Translations under genes and position numbers: made by a program | Origin: Paramecium sonneborni | Lineage: Eukaryota; Ciliophora; Oligohymenophorea; Peniculida; Parameciidae | Assembly: GCA_905182985.1 (NCBI GenBank) | Contig: CAJJDN010000112.1 | Coordinates: forward strand, 62,001 to 126,000 | Length of the DNA: 64,000 nt | Direction of reading: 5' to 3' | Notes under the pieces: generated by a model | Seen by the model: the letters and a program-made list of their open reading frames with translations, nothing else | What the model was told of the DNA's origin: nothing | Database searches by the model: none | In this document: one piece after another, positions 23,618 through 35,480 of the stretch | How the letters are laid out: each line of letters begins with the position of its first letter | How positions within the stretch are numbered: the stretch's first letter is position 1

Positions 23618-23751
23618 TTCAATTTTAACAAAGAAAATTTTAATCAAATATTAATATATATTTAATTTATATTTTTGATAAATTAATTAATTCCTTAGTT
23701 TATTTTTTGATTATTTAGATTAAATTAAAATTTTACTTGATCATACTAATA

Positions 23752-24494
23752 ATGAGAACAAAGAATATTTAAAAGTTCATATTTTTATTATTTGAAATCT
23801 TAGAAGTAGTTTATTTTATTAGATAAGAATGATGAATATAAAAATTATATTAGATGGACACCAGATGGGAAGAGTTTCATAATACCAAAACATAATTAAT
23901 TTTAAGAAAATGTAATGGTGAATGCATTTAATACTAATAATATTTAATCATTTTTAAGATAGCTTAGTATTTATAAATTTAAAATGCAAAAAAATAAGTA
24001 AAATCAAAAACAATATTATCAACCATATTTTTAAAAAGGAAGAAGGTATTATGAATAATTATTAAATAGGGATTTGTTATGTAAAATATAGAGAAATAAA
24101 AGTGATAAATAAGAAGAGAGTTTAGATTAGATAACATCTTTGGAATAAATAAAAAAATAAAATTAGCAATTATAAGTTTAATTATAGGAGCTGAAAATAA
24201 ATTAGTAATATTTATTAAAACAATTAATAATGCAAACAAAAATATAAACAACATTAGCAAATCGAGTTGAGAAGATTACTCAAGTATAATTAGATTTTAA
24301 TTTAGCATATGGCATTAATGTATGGAGAAGATTGTTAATTAGAATTTGCAAAACCAATGAAATTGTTTTTCAAAATGTTATAAGGATATAGAGCAGATCA
24401 ATTAGAAAGAATTGTTGGCTTTTTAATTTTTGAAATGGATGTCCCTACTCCAATATAAGAAAATTACTCTCCAATTTAGTTTCCATATTGTTGA
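23752..24494 (+). CDS. Heat shock factor-type transcription factor, 232 aa
   Basis: Introns 23806-23827 (22 nt, ends AAG; the earlier TAG at 23820-23822 would break the frame) and 24284-24305 (22 nt, ends TAG); TGA 24492-24494. The N terminus is an HSF DNA-binding domain: FIFLLFEIL, then IRWTPDGKSFIIPKHNQF, then the recognition region NNIQSFLRQLSIYKFK. A Gln-rich coiled coil follows (about residues 130-175), the expected trimerisation region. The C-terminal portion ends EMDVPTPIQ. Shorter than metazoan HSF1, as is usual for ciliate HSFs. It converges with a second HSF gene. Confidence 0.88.
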
Positions 24495-24600
24495 TACTGT
24501 CTTTTGTTAGATATTTATTGAATAAAAGTAGAAGTAATAAATTTTAAGATTACATACTTTAAACTATGTCATTTATAATTTAATGCTACTAATCTACTAA

Positions 24601-25312
24601 TCACATATATGGAAATATCATTGGAGAAAAAGAAGGAGTTTAAGGTCCACCAATATCTTTTAATTCTCGTATTATGTTTGAGGCTATTTCAAATTGGAAG
24701 CCTTTAAATATTTAAAACATTGATGTAAAATAAATTACAAGACGTCTTTCCTATTCTCTTTCTAAATTGAATTTCTTTTATTCATCACAAATCTTTTTGA
24801 TATTTTTACAAATGTTAGTCTATATTATAGAATGAATTCTAATTTATTTTAATATCGAATTTTATTGACTTTATAAAGTTTCTAATTCCTCCTTTAATTA
24901 TTTCATCTCCTCTTTAATTATAGTAATTGAATCTTTCTCTTTATCTAAATGAGCAATCTTCTTTTTTCTCTGTCTTTCTACCTTATAAAGTGATGATCTT
25001 TTAAATCAGAAGATACTTAATACATATTTCCTTTAATAAACCATTTATGGGAAAACATTTTTTAATTAAATTCTAAACTTTTCATCTTGAATCCATAAGA
25101 ATTTAATTATCGATAAAGAGACTTTATTTGAGTTGAATAAAAATATTCTGGCATTATTGAATTCTAAAATTCATCAGGATCAATTATTATAAATGCTCTT
25201 CCATTATTTGTCCATCTAATACAATTAAATTTTCCAGACTATTGATTAAGTGTTAATAACTTACCTGCAAAATTTCATACAAATTTTTTATTAATATTTT
25301 AGGTTTCCCCAT
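24601..25312 (-). CDS. Heat shock factor-type transcription factor, second copy, 219 aa
   Basis: ATG 25310-25312; introns 25239-25264 (26 nt, TAG) and 24998-25023 (26 nt, AAG); TGA 24601-24603. The HSF domain begins at residue 3 (PKILIKNLYEIL), continues CIRWTNNGRAFIIIDPDEF and ends IKSLYRQLNSYGFKM. The canonical Phe-Arg-Gln-Leu of the recognition helix reads YRQL here. A coiled coil follows (EKDSITIIKEEMKQLKEEL). It is much diverged from the convergent HSF gene 107 bp away, so the pair is not a recent duplication. Probably a stress or developmental regulator. Confidence 0.87.
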
Positions 25313-25786
25313 TCGATTTAATTAATAAATGTACTTTTAAAAATTAATTAATATAATAAGAAAAATCAAGATTTTAAGAATATTATTAATTCTAATCAAT
25401 AATCATTAAATAAAAAGTGAAACAAAAAAACAATTTTATAATTTAATAGTAATATAGAATAATTATCAAAAAACTCTTAATTTAATGACATACAAAACTT
25501 TATTAATTAAGAGGTATTTAATCAATAAAAGTAAAAAAATTATTATATATTTTAATACAATAAAATAAATCATTAAAAATTGATATTTACAAATTTAAAT
25601 ATGGAATGGAATAAAGTCGTTAGTATTAATAGGTATAGATTAGATTGAATTTTATAAATTAAATAAAAACTAAATATTTGTTTAAGAAATGAGTTATGAA
25701 AATAGATGACTTTTGATATTAACGAATATATGTAATTAATTTTGGAGTAGGAATATATATAAAATAGAGATATAGAATTTAATTAT
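25313..25786 (+). other. Gene-free spacer
   Basis: AT-rich region upstream of tRNA-Thr; no sustained open frame or repeat. Confidence 0.55.
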
Positions 25787-25859
25787 GCCGGTTTAGCTCA
25801 GTGGTTAGAGCATTTGCCTCGTAAGCAAAGGGTCGGGTGTTCAATTCCCCCAACTGGCT
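25787..25859 (+). tRNA. tRNA-Thr(CGT)
   Basis: Cloverleaf: acceptor GCCGGTT/AACTGGC (one G-T pair), D stem GCTC/GAGC, anticodon stem TTTGC/GCAAA with loop CTCGTAA (anticodon CGT), T stem GGGTG/CCCCC with one T-C mismatch, T loop TTCAATT. A T run follows directly as a pol III terminator. The T-stem mismatch slightly lowers confidence in function but not in identity. Confidence 0.9.
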
Positions 25860-25949
25860 ATTTTTTTATTGAATATGAATAAGAAGAGTTAAAGAAAAAT
25901 AAAAAATAGTATTAAAAATTTTTTGATCGTAAAAAATATTTTAATTATT

Positions 25950-26659
25950 ATGGATTATAAGTAAATGTTATGAAAAACACAAAAAGTTATTAAAGTAATT
26001 AGAAGAAAGTCATTTAACAATTCTTTTAATGAAGGACATAAAATTTCAAGGTAATCACAAATCAAAATATGTTCAATTAAGAGTTTTTTTTCGTTAATTA
26101 TACAAGTAAGAAAATTAAATATTAAATGAAGATCAAGAATAAAGAGAAATATATAAAATTAGGCAATAACTGCAAGTAAAAAAAATTACAATAATAAAGG
26201 AATTCATTTTTAATTGACCAACAGAATATGATCAACAATAGCAAGTGGATGATTAGTATAAAACTTTGAATATTACTTAGATTATTATTGATTATATATA
26301 CCTTATACGAACTTTATGTAAAACATAATCTCTAGAAAATAAGCTGTCATTTTTATAGAAGAAATGAATCAAGTTGTTCAAAATACATAAAATTTATATT
26401 TCTAAATATTGTTTAATTAGGATCTCATAGAATATTTAGAAACAGAAAGTAAAATATTAGAATAAACATAGTATCAATTCCTTGTTTCTTCAGAAAATGC
26501 ATTAGTAAGAATATTTATCTTTTGTTATGAAATTCATGATCTAATAATAAAAACTTAATCCCATATATTATAGATGATAGTAATGTATAATTTTAGTATA
26601 ATTAGAAATTGTAGATGATCAAAATTAAACAAAAATACTTAAGTATTAAATGGGCTTGA
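25950..26659 (+). pseudogene. Broken gene of unknown family
   Basis: Good coding character (KKLLKQLEESHLTILLMKDI, then IPYTNFMQNIISRKQAVIF, then EYLETESKILEQTQYQF) runs to TGA 26657-26659, but it is broken by an in-frame TGA near 26215 and a one-base shift near 26345 that no plausible small intron repairs. The start is also unresolved: ATG 25950 needs an unusually long 42-nt intron to enter the frame. It is therefore most likely a decaying gene, helical in character. Sequence error is the alternative. Confidence 0.5.
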
Positions 26660-26701
26660 ACTATATAAAAGAATTATTATTTATTTATATTAGGGTATTT
26701 A

Positions 26702-27894
26702 TCATAATTTAGCTTACTAATATTAATTATCATAAATTTGAATAATTGTTTTCCCTTTATTTTTACCTAAGAATACATTTTAGAGTCCAATAACAAATTA
26801 TTCAATTCCTAAAAGTATTTCTTCTTAATGTTTAATAAATCCTTCATTAACCATTTCAACCATTTCTGCAAATCCATCATACATCTTTTGTTTTTCATTT
26901 AAAAACATTATTCCTTCAAATTTAATTGAATTTTAAATAGCTATTGCCAAATTCTTTAAACCACATCTTTACTTCCATGAATTATATGTAGATGTTGCTC
27001 CACATAATAATACATATCCATTTTTATTAATAGTAGGAATAACTGCATCTAAGATTTCCTCTCCTGCATTATCATAATAAACATCTATTCCTTATGATGA
27101 TTTTTATTTAATTAATTTTGTTAATTAACTAATTTATTAAAACTGAATATTTACTTCACATTTATTTCTTCATTATGCTTACATTCATTATACGTAACAC
27201 ATTCATCAACTCCAAGTTCTTATAAGAATTGAACTTTCTCTTGACTACTTACAATCCCAATTACTCTATATCCCATTCTCTTTGCTATTTAACAAACAAC
27301 TGATCCTGTTGAACCAGCTGCTGATGAAACACATAATGTTTTTTAATTTTCTTTATTAGGTCTATTAGATTCTGGTATTTATTTCATGGCATTCAAAGCA
27401 GTTAGACCTGTTACACCATAACTAATATTTAATTCAAATTTATTTACATTGATAATGTTAAAGGAATTATTGGATCACCAATCTCAACAAATGATGGTAC
27501 CTTAAATAATTTGTTTATCTTCCTCACACAATATTAAGCACATTCTAATATTCCAAACACTAATTATCCTATACAAAATTTTAAAAATATTAAAATTACC
27601 TACATTCCAATTCTTAGCATTACTTTCAATGCATTATCCTACTCCAAAAGCTGGCATCACTTAACCTATTTACACAGAATCTATGTAAGTTTTTGCACCA
27701 GACAGCCAAACTCTCATTACAGGATCTATTCCTATAAATAACACACGAATTAAAATTTCTCCCTTATTTAGTTGAGGTGTAGTTTATTCTTATATTTCAA
27801 AGAAATTCATATTTTAAGGAAACGATTCATCAGGTCTTTTTTATAGTAACAAGACTTTATTATTATTCATATATTTAAATTTTAATAGTATCAT
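26702..27894 (-). CDS. MDR-family NAD(P)H-dependent oxidoreductase (prostaglandin reductase type), 369 aa
   Basis: Introns 27569-27599 (31 nt), 27422-27447 and 27129-27154 (26 nt each), all ending TAG; TGA 26702-26704. N-terminal GroES-like part with PVMRVWLSGA, FGVGQCIES and NWNVGQLVFG. The Rossmann part has the dinucleotide-binding SSAAGSTGSVVCQIAKRMGY (the AxxGxxG pattern of this subfamily) and IDVYYDNAGEEILD. No zinc ligands are evident, so it is a zinc-independent medium-chain reductase of the leukotriene B4 dehydrogenase/PTGR1/zeta-crystallin type, reducing alpha,beta-unsaturated carbonyls with NADPH. A second Met at 27870 matches family starts better and may be the true start. Confidence 0.92.
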
Positions 27895-29235
27895 TTTTTT
27901 AATAATATTATCAAAATTTATGCCTCTAAATTATTCATTTTTCTTTATTTCTTTATTTATTAATATTTATATTCATTAAATTTATTTAATCATAATTTAA
28001 TTTTAATATTTTTATTTTTATCAAAATTAAATATAGAACTCATATTCTCTACATTCTAGTTTTTTTTAAGATATCTGAATACTTTTTATAAATAATCAAT
28101 TATAGTAATGTAATGTCTTTATTTGAAAAAATAAAATTGGATTATTTACTATTAATTTAATAAGAATTATAAGGATTTTTTTTTTAAATAATCCTTTCAA
28201 TTAAAACTTAAAGAAAAAATATCAATCTTTCTTAAAGAGAGTTCCAATTTGTATTATATTTTCAATTATAAATGAAGGACATTATAATAAATAGTTCTTT
28301 ATTGATCATAAAGTTTGAAATAGTTTATGAAAAGTACTTATTATAATTAAATAGGATTTATTAAAGAAATTCCATATCTATAAATATAAATTCTAATTAA
28401 AATTTTTAAAGTTTGAATTAAAAAAGATTATAAAAAATAAATACGTAATCTTGTCATCGAATTTAATAAGATCTTCCTATATTAATTTTTAGAATATTAA
28501 AATTGCCTTTAATTTGAAAATAATAATTTTTGTTTTATTTTTATGAATAAAAAAATACATTTCTTCAGCTACTAAAAATCAATAATTAGGTAGGAAATAT
28601 AAGGAAATATAATAACATGTATTCATCTTTCATTTGACTTAAAGACTAATTTATATTGCAAATTAATCATTGCTACAACTAAATTTTTAGAAATTCTAAA
28701 AAATGAAAAAGTCTACGAAAATAAATCTTATTTAAGGTTCTAACTAAATAATTAATAGAAGAATTTAATATCATACTTAAATTGACTTAATTCATAATAT
28801 ATTTGAACCATATTTGAAATTTAATAAAAATTTTTTATAATTTTTGATGTTATATATCTTCACTTGATCTACTTAAAAAATTGTTTTTTTGTGTTTTCAA
28901 TATGTAAACTGTTTCTCAAATCTAGAATCCCTATTAAATAAAAAAATAAAACATCATGCTACATCATTTTGCAGATAGAATTATTTTCTATTTTTGAGGT
29001 TTAATTTGTTTTTTATATTATTAAATTATTTAATTTTCTTGTCTTTCAATCATTATTTGAGGTGAAATGATAAATTTTTTTCTCTAATTTATTTAATTTA
29101 TACATTTAGGACGAATTAAGTCTTATTAATATTTAGAATTTTATGATTAGAATGAAAAGTTCATTTATCAATCCGCTTTTTCAAAAATCAAATTTAATTT
29201 GCAAATTATTATTAATAATTAGAAACTATATATAT
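27895..29235 (+). other. Gene-free region, 1.3 kb
   Basis: AT-rich DNA with many TGA codons in all frames and no RNA gene or repeat seen. Confidence 0.55.
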
Positions 29236-29769
29236 ATGGGTAGTATTTTAGGAATTAGACAATAAGAAACTGAAAATCCAATAATATTGACAACAAATCC
29301 AAGAGAAATCTAAAATACTACAGAATCAATGATTTCCATTCAATAAAACTAGATAGACAATAATAAAAATATAATATCAGCCAAGTGCTTTAGATGTAGT
29401 AAATATGTAGAAGATGATGATTTTTTTTCATAAAATTGTGGATAAGTAAATTGTTTATTTAAATTTCACAAAAATTGTTTTTTTAAAGAATTGTATGATT
29501 AAAGAAAGAAAAAGGGATCACTTTATTATAAATGTAAATGTGGAACTAAAATTCCTTCAAAATTCTTACGTAATTGTGATGCATCAAATAAAATGGATTT
29601 ATTATCTACAATTCATCGTAGATAATTAGATTTGATAATAAAATAATCCATTTTAAGAAAAAATCAAGAAGTTTTGGAATATTACTTTGAGAATAAGGAG
29701 AAATATTATGAATTGGATTATTTTTTATCAGAATAGGATTAACTTATCTATAAAGATACACCATAATGA
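29236..29769 (+). CDS. RING-like zinc-finger protein with myristoylation-type N terminus, 177 aa
   Basis: One exon, ATG 29236 to TGA 29767-29769. The start MGSILGIR has Gly at position 2 and Ser at 6-type context, suggesting N-myristoylation and membrane attachment. Residues 55-125 hold a Cys/His cluster: CFRCSKY, then CGQVNCLFKFHKNC, then CKCG and NC, the order of a RING-like cross-brace although spacing is loose. A helical tail follows, rich in Lys, Glu and Tyr. Possibly a membrane-tethered ubiquitin ligase; substrates cannot be inferred. Confidence 0.72.
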
Positions 29770-29880
29770 ATTGATTTTAATTATTTACAAATTAAATATC
29801 AAATTAGAAAGTCTTTTTTTGTTTTTGTTGTGTGTTGTCATTATATGTCTTGAATGATAAAAATAAATTTAATATAATTA

Positions 29881-31341
29881 ATGAATAAATATAGCTTAGC
29901 TTTTAAGGATGCATAAATAGAAAGAAAATATTAAAGATAACTCATAAAAGTAAGAAGATGGAGTACATTTTGCTTTGTGACACTAGGTCTGATAATAATA
30001 TTTGTAATAAAATGTTTTTAGGCAGGAGTTGAAGGAAATATAACTTAGTTACTCAGTAACGTAATTTTAATAAGTTATTTCTTTGTTTAATTGTTATTCA
30101 TTAAATTTTATCCATAATATATAAGATTAGCTTTAGTTTTAATAAATCATATAATGAACATATATTTATTTGCTTAAGAAAGTAAAAAAGATTCTTAGAT
30201 GGCTATGTTATAGGGTATAAATTAAATGGGGGCAACATATTTATTGGTCTTGATTGGAGAATATCTTGATGGCATTATAACATTAATCAATTTAAGTATA
30301 TTTAGAATAGGATGGGCTATAGTATATAGTTCTTAAATATAAATTTCAGCAATAGTATCAACAATTTTACTTATATTTTATGTCATCTATTTTAATTACT
30401 AATTTCATAAAGGAATAAGGTCTTAGTTTTTATTATCATATGTTGATTCAAATTTTGAAGAAATATTAAAAAAACTATCATTTGAATTTCCATTTATGAT
30501 AATATAATTTTAAGAAGAAAATCTAAGTTATTAAATTTCAACTACAAATAAGTGTGAGTCCATATTTTAAAATTCATAAGAATCTTATGATTTTATGAAC
30601 AATAGTTTAATTGAAAATATTCCATTCAAAACTTATTTATTTAAATTAATTACTAATTATAATAAGGATCATTCAGCCAATTGTAATAATGAATTTGTAC
30701 TCAGATATTAGAAAAAGTCTTTTTTGATTACTTCGACAATATTTTAAACTAATTCATTAAAAGTTTTGTTAACTTTCAAAGAGTTTAATAAAGTGAATAT
30801 TTTGTCCAGAAATTATATATATGATAGAAATATATAATTGATGAAACTAATATTTAAATTGGTAAGGCGATTGAAATATTATTCAAATAAAAATTAAAAA
30901 TTTGTAATCATATAGAGAAAAGCTCTAATTTTAATATTGAATGAAAATATAAACCTAAACAATAATTATAAAGATATCTAAGTTTTAAATTTTATACAAA
31001 AATTAATTAAATATTGCAGAGACTTACATATAAGATTGTAAACTAATCTTAAAGAAGATAAAATGATTGGTACACATCCAAGATTATTTGCATTGATATT
31101 CTTCAATATTATTGACAACATAAAAAGTAATAGATTAAAATTATCTTGTAATTAAACTAATGATTTTCTTTATTAGATAAAGTTTACAAGTGAATTTGAT
31201 TTAGATAAGATTTAAAGATTGATCTTTCCTAATATTTTGAAATACTAAATTTTATTTATAGATATATTTTTAAGTAAGACAGAAATAATTCTTGTACATA
31301 CATGCGAATTGAATGTTGCATTTGTTCTTGATTACAAATGA
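29881..31341 (+). CDS. Multi-pass membrane protein with signalling-like cytosolic part, 486 aa
   Basis: Single exon, ATG 29881 to TGA 31339-31341. About five or six hydrophobic helices in residues 28-185 (FCFVTLGLIIIFVI, NVILISYFFVQLLFI, YLLVLIGEYL, IVSTILLIFYVIYF) follow a short basic N terminus. The remaining 300 residues are cytosolic. PRLFALIFFNIIDNI resembles in outline the N-box region of sensor histidine kinases, but no phospho-acceptor His motif or G-boxes are seen. It shares overall plan with the membrane gene at 42837-44279. Possibly a degenerate membrane histidine-kinase-like protein; function unassigned. Confidence 0.65.
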
Positions 31342-31545
31342 GTTTATTGTGTAAAATAAGATTAATCTCAAATAAAAAATTATAAATATGAAAAAAAATA
31401 ATTAATATAGGGAGATAAAAATAGTATAAAATGTTAAATAATAATATGTAACATGAAATATTTAATAATAAAATAATAAGTATGAGAGAATATCAATAAT
31501 ATCAAATAGTATAAATATATGATGATAAAGAGATTTATTAACATT

Positions 31546-31618
31546 GCCCATGTGGCGCAATTGGTAGCGCGACAGCCTTCTAAGCTGTAGGCTGCAGGTT
31601 CAATCCCTGCCATGGGTG
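31546..31618 (+). tRNA. tRNA-Arg(TCT)
   Basis: Complete cloverleaf: acceptor GCCCATG/CATGGGT, D stem GCGC/GCGC, anticodon stem ACAGC/GCTGT with loop CTTCTAA (anticodon TCT), T stem GCAGG/CCTGC, discriminator G, followed by a run of nine or more T. No intron. Confidence 0.95.
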
Positions 31619-31731
31619 ATTCTTTTTTTTTTAATTTTGATTTAATTCTAAATAATTGTTTTCTTTTAATAGTATATAATTATTATTTTAATTTAATTGT
31701 ATATATATTAAATTATATATTAAAAACAATA

Positions 31732-32731
31732 ATGAGTGCTGTGCCTTATGAAAAGATTTGCGAATTAGTAAGTCCACTTTATTGTCCATTAGAAATAGAT
31801 GGTGCTATATATATGGTTTCTTAAAGTGGTGATGTTTTGAAATTCAAGGATGGATAATTTAAGGTTTTTTAAATCAGTTAAGAATAGGCTGAATTTCATA
31901 TATCAGGATAACCTTATTCTATAGTTATCGATAAATTGAATAAATTTATTTATGTTGCAGATATGGCTCATTAAGCTATTTTAAAGAGATATGTTGATGA
32001 AAACAGTTAAGAACAAATTGTAGAGTTTTAAAAAGATTATGAAGGTTAAACATTATTAGGACCTAATTCATTATTATTGTCTACCAAAAATAGTATTATT
32101 GAATATAATTAGATTTGATGTTCTTTACTGATTCTGGTCCATTTGGCGAAACTTCAATAGAGAATTGTAAAGGATCTCTATTTGCTATAGATATGGATAC
32201 TCAAATTATAAAACCTTTAGCATTATAATGTTTATCATATCCAAGTGGAATATGTTTAAGCAATAATTAAAAATTATTATATTTATGTGAAACTGGTAAA
32301 AATAGAGTATTACGTTTTGTTTAAACAGATGCTGGAATATTTTATTATAGGTATTAGAAAAATAAATCAATAAAATAGCACTTATATATAATTTAATGGT
32401 AGATTTGGTCCAATTGCTTGTTCAGTATCGTAATCAGAACATTTATATGTTGCTCGATTTGAATTTGGATATGTTTCAGAAGAAGGATAAATAAGTATTT
32501 TTAATTCAAATGGAGTGAATGTTGAAAATGTTTCAATTCCATAATGTCCTGAAATATCTGGTTTAACATTTTCAAGGTAAATATATATATTTATGAACTT
32601 AATTAAATAGTTAAAAATCAAATATTCTTTATGTGACTGAGAATTCTTCAACTCCAAGTTGCTTACGTATATTGATTAATATTGAAGAAAAAGATGATGT
32701 AAAGAAAAAGGATAAAGATAAATTTAAATGA
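31732..32731 (+). CDS. APMAP/strictosidine synthase-like beta-propeller, 305 aa
   Basis: Introns 32093-32112 (20 nt), 32351-32378 (28 nt) and 32577-32610 (34 nt) all end TAG and restore the frame; TGA 32729-32731. A six-blade propeller pattern is visible: IYMVSQSGDVLKF, IVIDKLNKFIYVADM, LMFFTDSGPFG, GSLFAIDMDTQ, SYPSGICLSNNQKLLYLCET and HLYVARFEFG. This matches the gluconolactonase/SMP30 and strictosidine-synthase superfamily, closest in layout to APMAP. No signal peptide is seen, so it may be cytosolic. The stop lies at the edge of a TGAT/GATT microsatellite (32729-32750). Confidence 0.82.
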
Positions 32732-32750
32732 TTGATTGATTGATTGATTG
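32729..32750 (+). repeat. TGAT tetranucleotide microsatellite
   Basis: About five TGAT/GATT units directly at the stop of the propeller gene and just before the convergent TIM50-like stop at 32767. It supplies TGA in successive frames at the gene end. Confidence 0.8.
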
Positions 32751-32766
32751 AAATTCATTCATAATA

Positions 32767-33594
32767 TCACTCAATAAATTTAGTTTCTCTAAGTGTTTCT
32801 TCTACTTTATATATCTTTTTTAAATAATCTCTCACATCATTTTCTTATTTCAATCTTTCAAGAATATTTATTAATTTTTATAAATCATCTTTAGTGTCTG
32901 TATTATCTGCAACAAACATTCTAACTGGAATAGCTAAATGTATATAGATGATAATAATATTACAATTATCTCCTGTAGTCCAAAAACTTAATGGTTTAGA
33001 ATCAACATAAACTATTTTCTTTCTGTCTCTTCCTAAAAGATCCAAATCCTTAAAATAATCTTCTAAATCATCTTCCTCAACTAAATTGCATTGTTCTTGA
33101 CAAAATATATGATCTTTAGGAAATTATGGACATAGTTTTTCTAAAACTCTCTCTACATATATTCTTTAACCTTTTGACCATATAACTGGTTCAGTAAAAT
33201 TAAGAAAGTAATCTAAAAATTCATCCAATTATTCTCTCTTATATACATGAACAAAATTATCGAATTCAGGCAAATCTATATAAAAATCATATTGTCTTAA
33301 AGGTGCATTCATGAACATATCCTTTGGATCTGGAATAAATGAATATACTAACACTTCATCTAATTCAATAACAACTGTTAATTTATCAGAGTATTATTTC
33401 TTTTTTATTGGTAAGAGTTTTGGTTTATTTTAATTTTCTTCTTTTACTTTATTAAAAGCAGGTTATAATTATTTCCAATTTGCAGGATCATATGCTGAAT
33501 CATCTACTTTTTCTTCTTTTTTATTAAACCATCCAAATAAACCTTATGATTATTTATAATTTATTTAGCGAAGACTTCTTAAAATTTTAATCAT
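32767..33594 (-). CDS. TIM50-like FCP1-homology (HAD) protein, 265 aa
   Basis: ATG 33592-33594; intron 32934-32963 (30 nt, TAG); TGA 32767-32769. The N terminus MIKILRSLRQINYKQSQG is basic, free of acidic residues and amphipathic, like a mitochondrial presequence. The FCP1-type phosphatase core is LTVVIELDEVLVYSF, where the DxDx(T/V) signature has Glu for the first Asp, so catalysis is doubtful. YDFYIDLPEFDNFVHVYKR and a later DRKKIVYVDSK follow the TIM50 layout, the presequence receptor of the inner membrane translocase. No clear transmembrane helix is seen before the core, unlike typical TIM50. Confidence 0.8.
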
Positions 33595-33610
33595 ATTTTA
33601 TTTATAATAA

Positions 33611-34558
33611 TCAATTTGTCAATTACTCTAATTTTGATAATATTTATTAGGGATGCTCAACTTTCATTATTTTCATTATTTTTAATATTAGATCAGGATC
33701 ATTAAAATTATTTTATTTTATTTTTTCCAATAATTTCAATATGTAAACCATACAAGCTTCATTTTTCATGTTCTCATCCAAATCTAATAATCTTTTAGCA
33801 ATCTTAATAAATTATTAAATATCTTAAAGTAATAAAAAGATTTGATTGATTTTGAACATAAAATTATCATTCGAATCAATTTTGAAAAGTTATTTGATTG
33901 CTTAAATATCATTATTTTAATTATTTTGAAGTATTTTTATTGCATCAATAATTTATTAATCAGTTGAATGTTTTAAAGAAAGTGTTAATTCTAATTAATT
34001 TTTAAAGAACAAAAAACAATCAACATATTTAGAATCACATTTCCATTTTTAAATAATAGGAAATACTTAATCTAAATTATAATGTTCTTCATGTTAATCG
34101 TAAATGATTTCACAAATAGATCTACAAAACTATTCTAAATGAGAAACTCCTAACATTACAGTTTTAATTTTTTCTGCAGTCATAATTAATTAATCTACAG
34201 AATTAACTGAAAAGATTTCCATTAATTTATTGAGATCTTTATCTTCATTTTCAAAAGTACCTGTCTTCATATTTTTATTCATGCTTTAAATAAAATTAAA
34301 GGATTCTTAAAGTTCTGATTTAGTTTCTGAATAAAGAAGCTTTAATTGATTAAGTTAATCAGTTAAGAATGCATTATTTTCGAGTAGCCTTTGATTTTCT
34401 TTTTTTATACGATTCAATTCTTAGTTCAATAACTAATTTTCATTAGACAAAGTTTAATATGTTGTATTTTCTTTCATTTGATATTCTTAATTCTATTTTT
34501 TTAGTTGATTATAATCATTTAGAAATTTGGATAACAATTCTGTGTTATCTGTTGACAT
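33611..34558 (-). CDS. Coiled-coil protein, possibly CEP70-like, 315 aa
   Basis: Single exon, ATG 34556-34558 to TGA 33611-33613. Residues 1-105 are a leucine-zipper-like coiled coil (QTLSNENQLLNQELNRIKKE). The C-terminal 200 residues are helical, with a segment AIKQLFKIDSNDNF followed by helices and KRLLDLDENMKNEA, whose order recalls the C-terminal region of centrosomal CEP70. This is a pattern resemblance only. The stop lies just 16 bp upstream of the TIM50-like start, both on the minus strand. Confidence 0.6.
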
Positions 34559-34685
34559 TTATTATTCAAATTTAAATTTAATAAATTTAGATTAAATATT
34601 TTATGAGTTCATAGAAATATTATAATAAAATTAAATACAATATGATATTAGTATATATAGATAAATAGAAAACGAAAAGATGGAA

Positions 34686-35471
34686 TCATTTTTTTAATTT
34701 AGTTTTTAATCTTTGATATTTATTGTGATCTGAACTTGCACGATTATTTTTCATTTTACGTAGTTACTCACTCGTAAATTCAAAAGAAACCTTTTTATTT
34801 TAGGGTCTTAACATAGGACTATTAAGACTCTAAGTACTAGGTCTACTACCAATCCTTAATACTTCAAAAGAGCCAGATTTAAGTATGCCTCTTGGAGTAG
34901 AAGTAGAGCTAGCTCTTTATGAATGTAATCCATCATTATTTTAAATAATCCTAGATAATCTTTATGGTTTAGGGAATGGAAAACTTGTTATTTCACAATG
35001 ATCGTTTACTATTTATGTGACATAAATCTATCTTTTTGGTTTACGAGTTTATAGAATATTAGCTTATAAATTTGGTTGACTGTTTCTATGAGTTTGTTTA
35101 ATTAGTTTTTCTTAGAATTATTATATGGAATCTTTAGTATTGTGTCTTTTACGTGAATCAGCTAAATGTACTTAATGTTATTTAAAGAAATCTTAAGTTT
35201 AGGATGGAATTTCACTTTAGAGTATTCCATTTTGACTTGAGACAAGATTGGTAGATTTAAAAGGAGATGATTGAGTAAATACTTCATCTTTAGAGATCAA
35301 GGATTCTTTGAATTTACATATCATGTTATTAATTGCATTCATTCTTTTATGAACTGAGGTACCTTGATCATCAAGATTACGATGAAAAATGGGAGTAAGA
35401 TTTTTACATGAAATTGATTTGATGGCTTCATCAGAATTAATGGACTGTTCTGTATCAAATAGTTCATTCAT
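34686..35471 (-). CDS. Disordered basic protein, 261 aa
   Basis: Single exon, ATG 35469-35471 to TGA 34686-34688. No folded domain is visible. The sequence is rich in Ser, Asn, Gln, Arg and Lys, with phosphosite-like clusters (RASSTSTPRGILKSGSF) and a highly basic end (KYQRLKTKLKK). The GILKSGSF and KVSFEF segments resemble short docking motifs such as the KVSF (RVxF-type) PP1-binding motif; that is inference. Its start codon is only 9 bp from the divergent MATE gene start. Confidence 0.7.
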
Positions 35472-35480
35472 TTATATAAA

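Noticed and set aside
23806..23822. HSF gene as pseudogene because a 17-nt TAG intron breaks frame
   Set aside because: A 22-nt intron ending AAG restores the HSF domain exactly.
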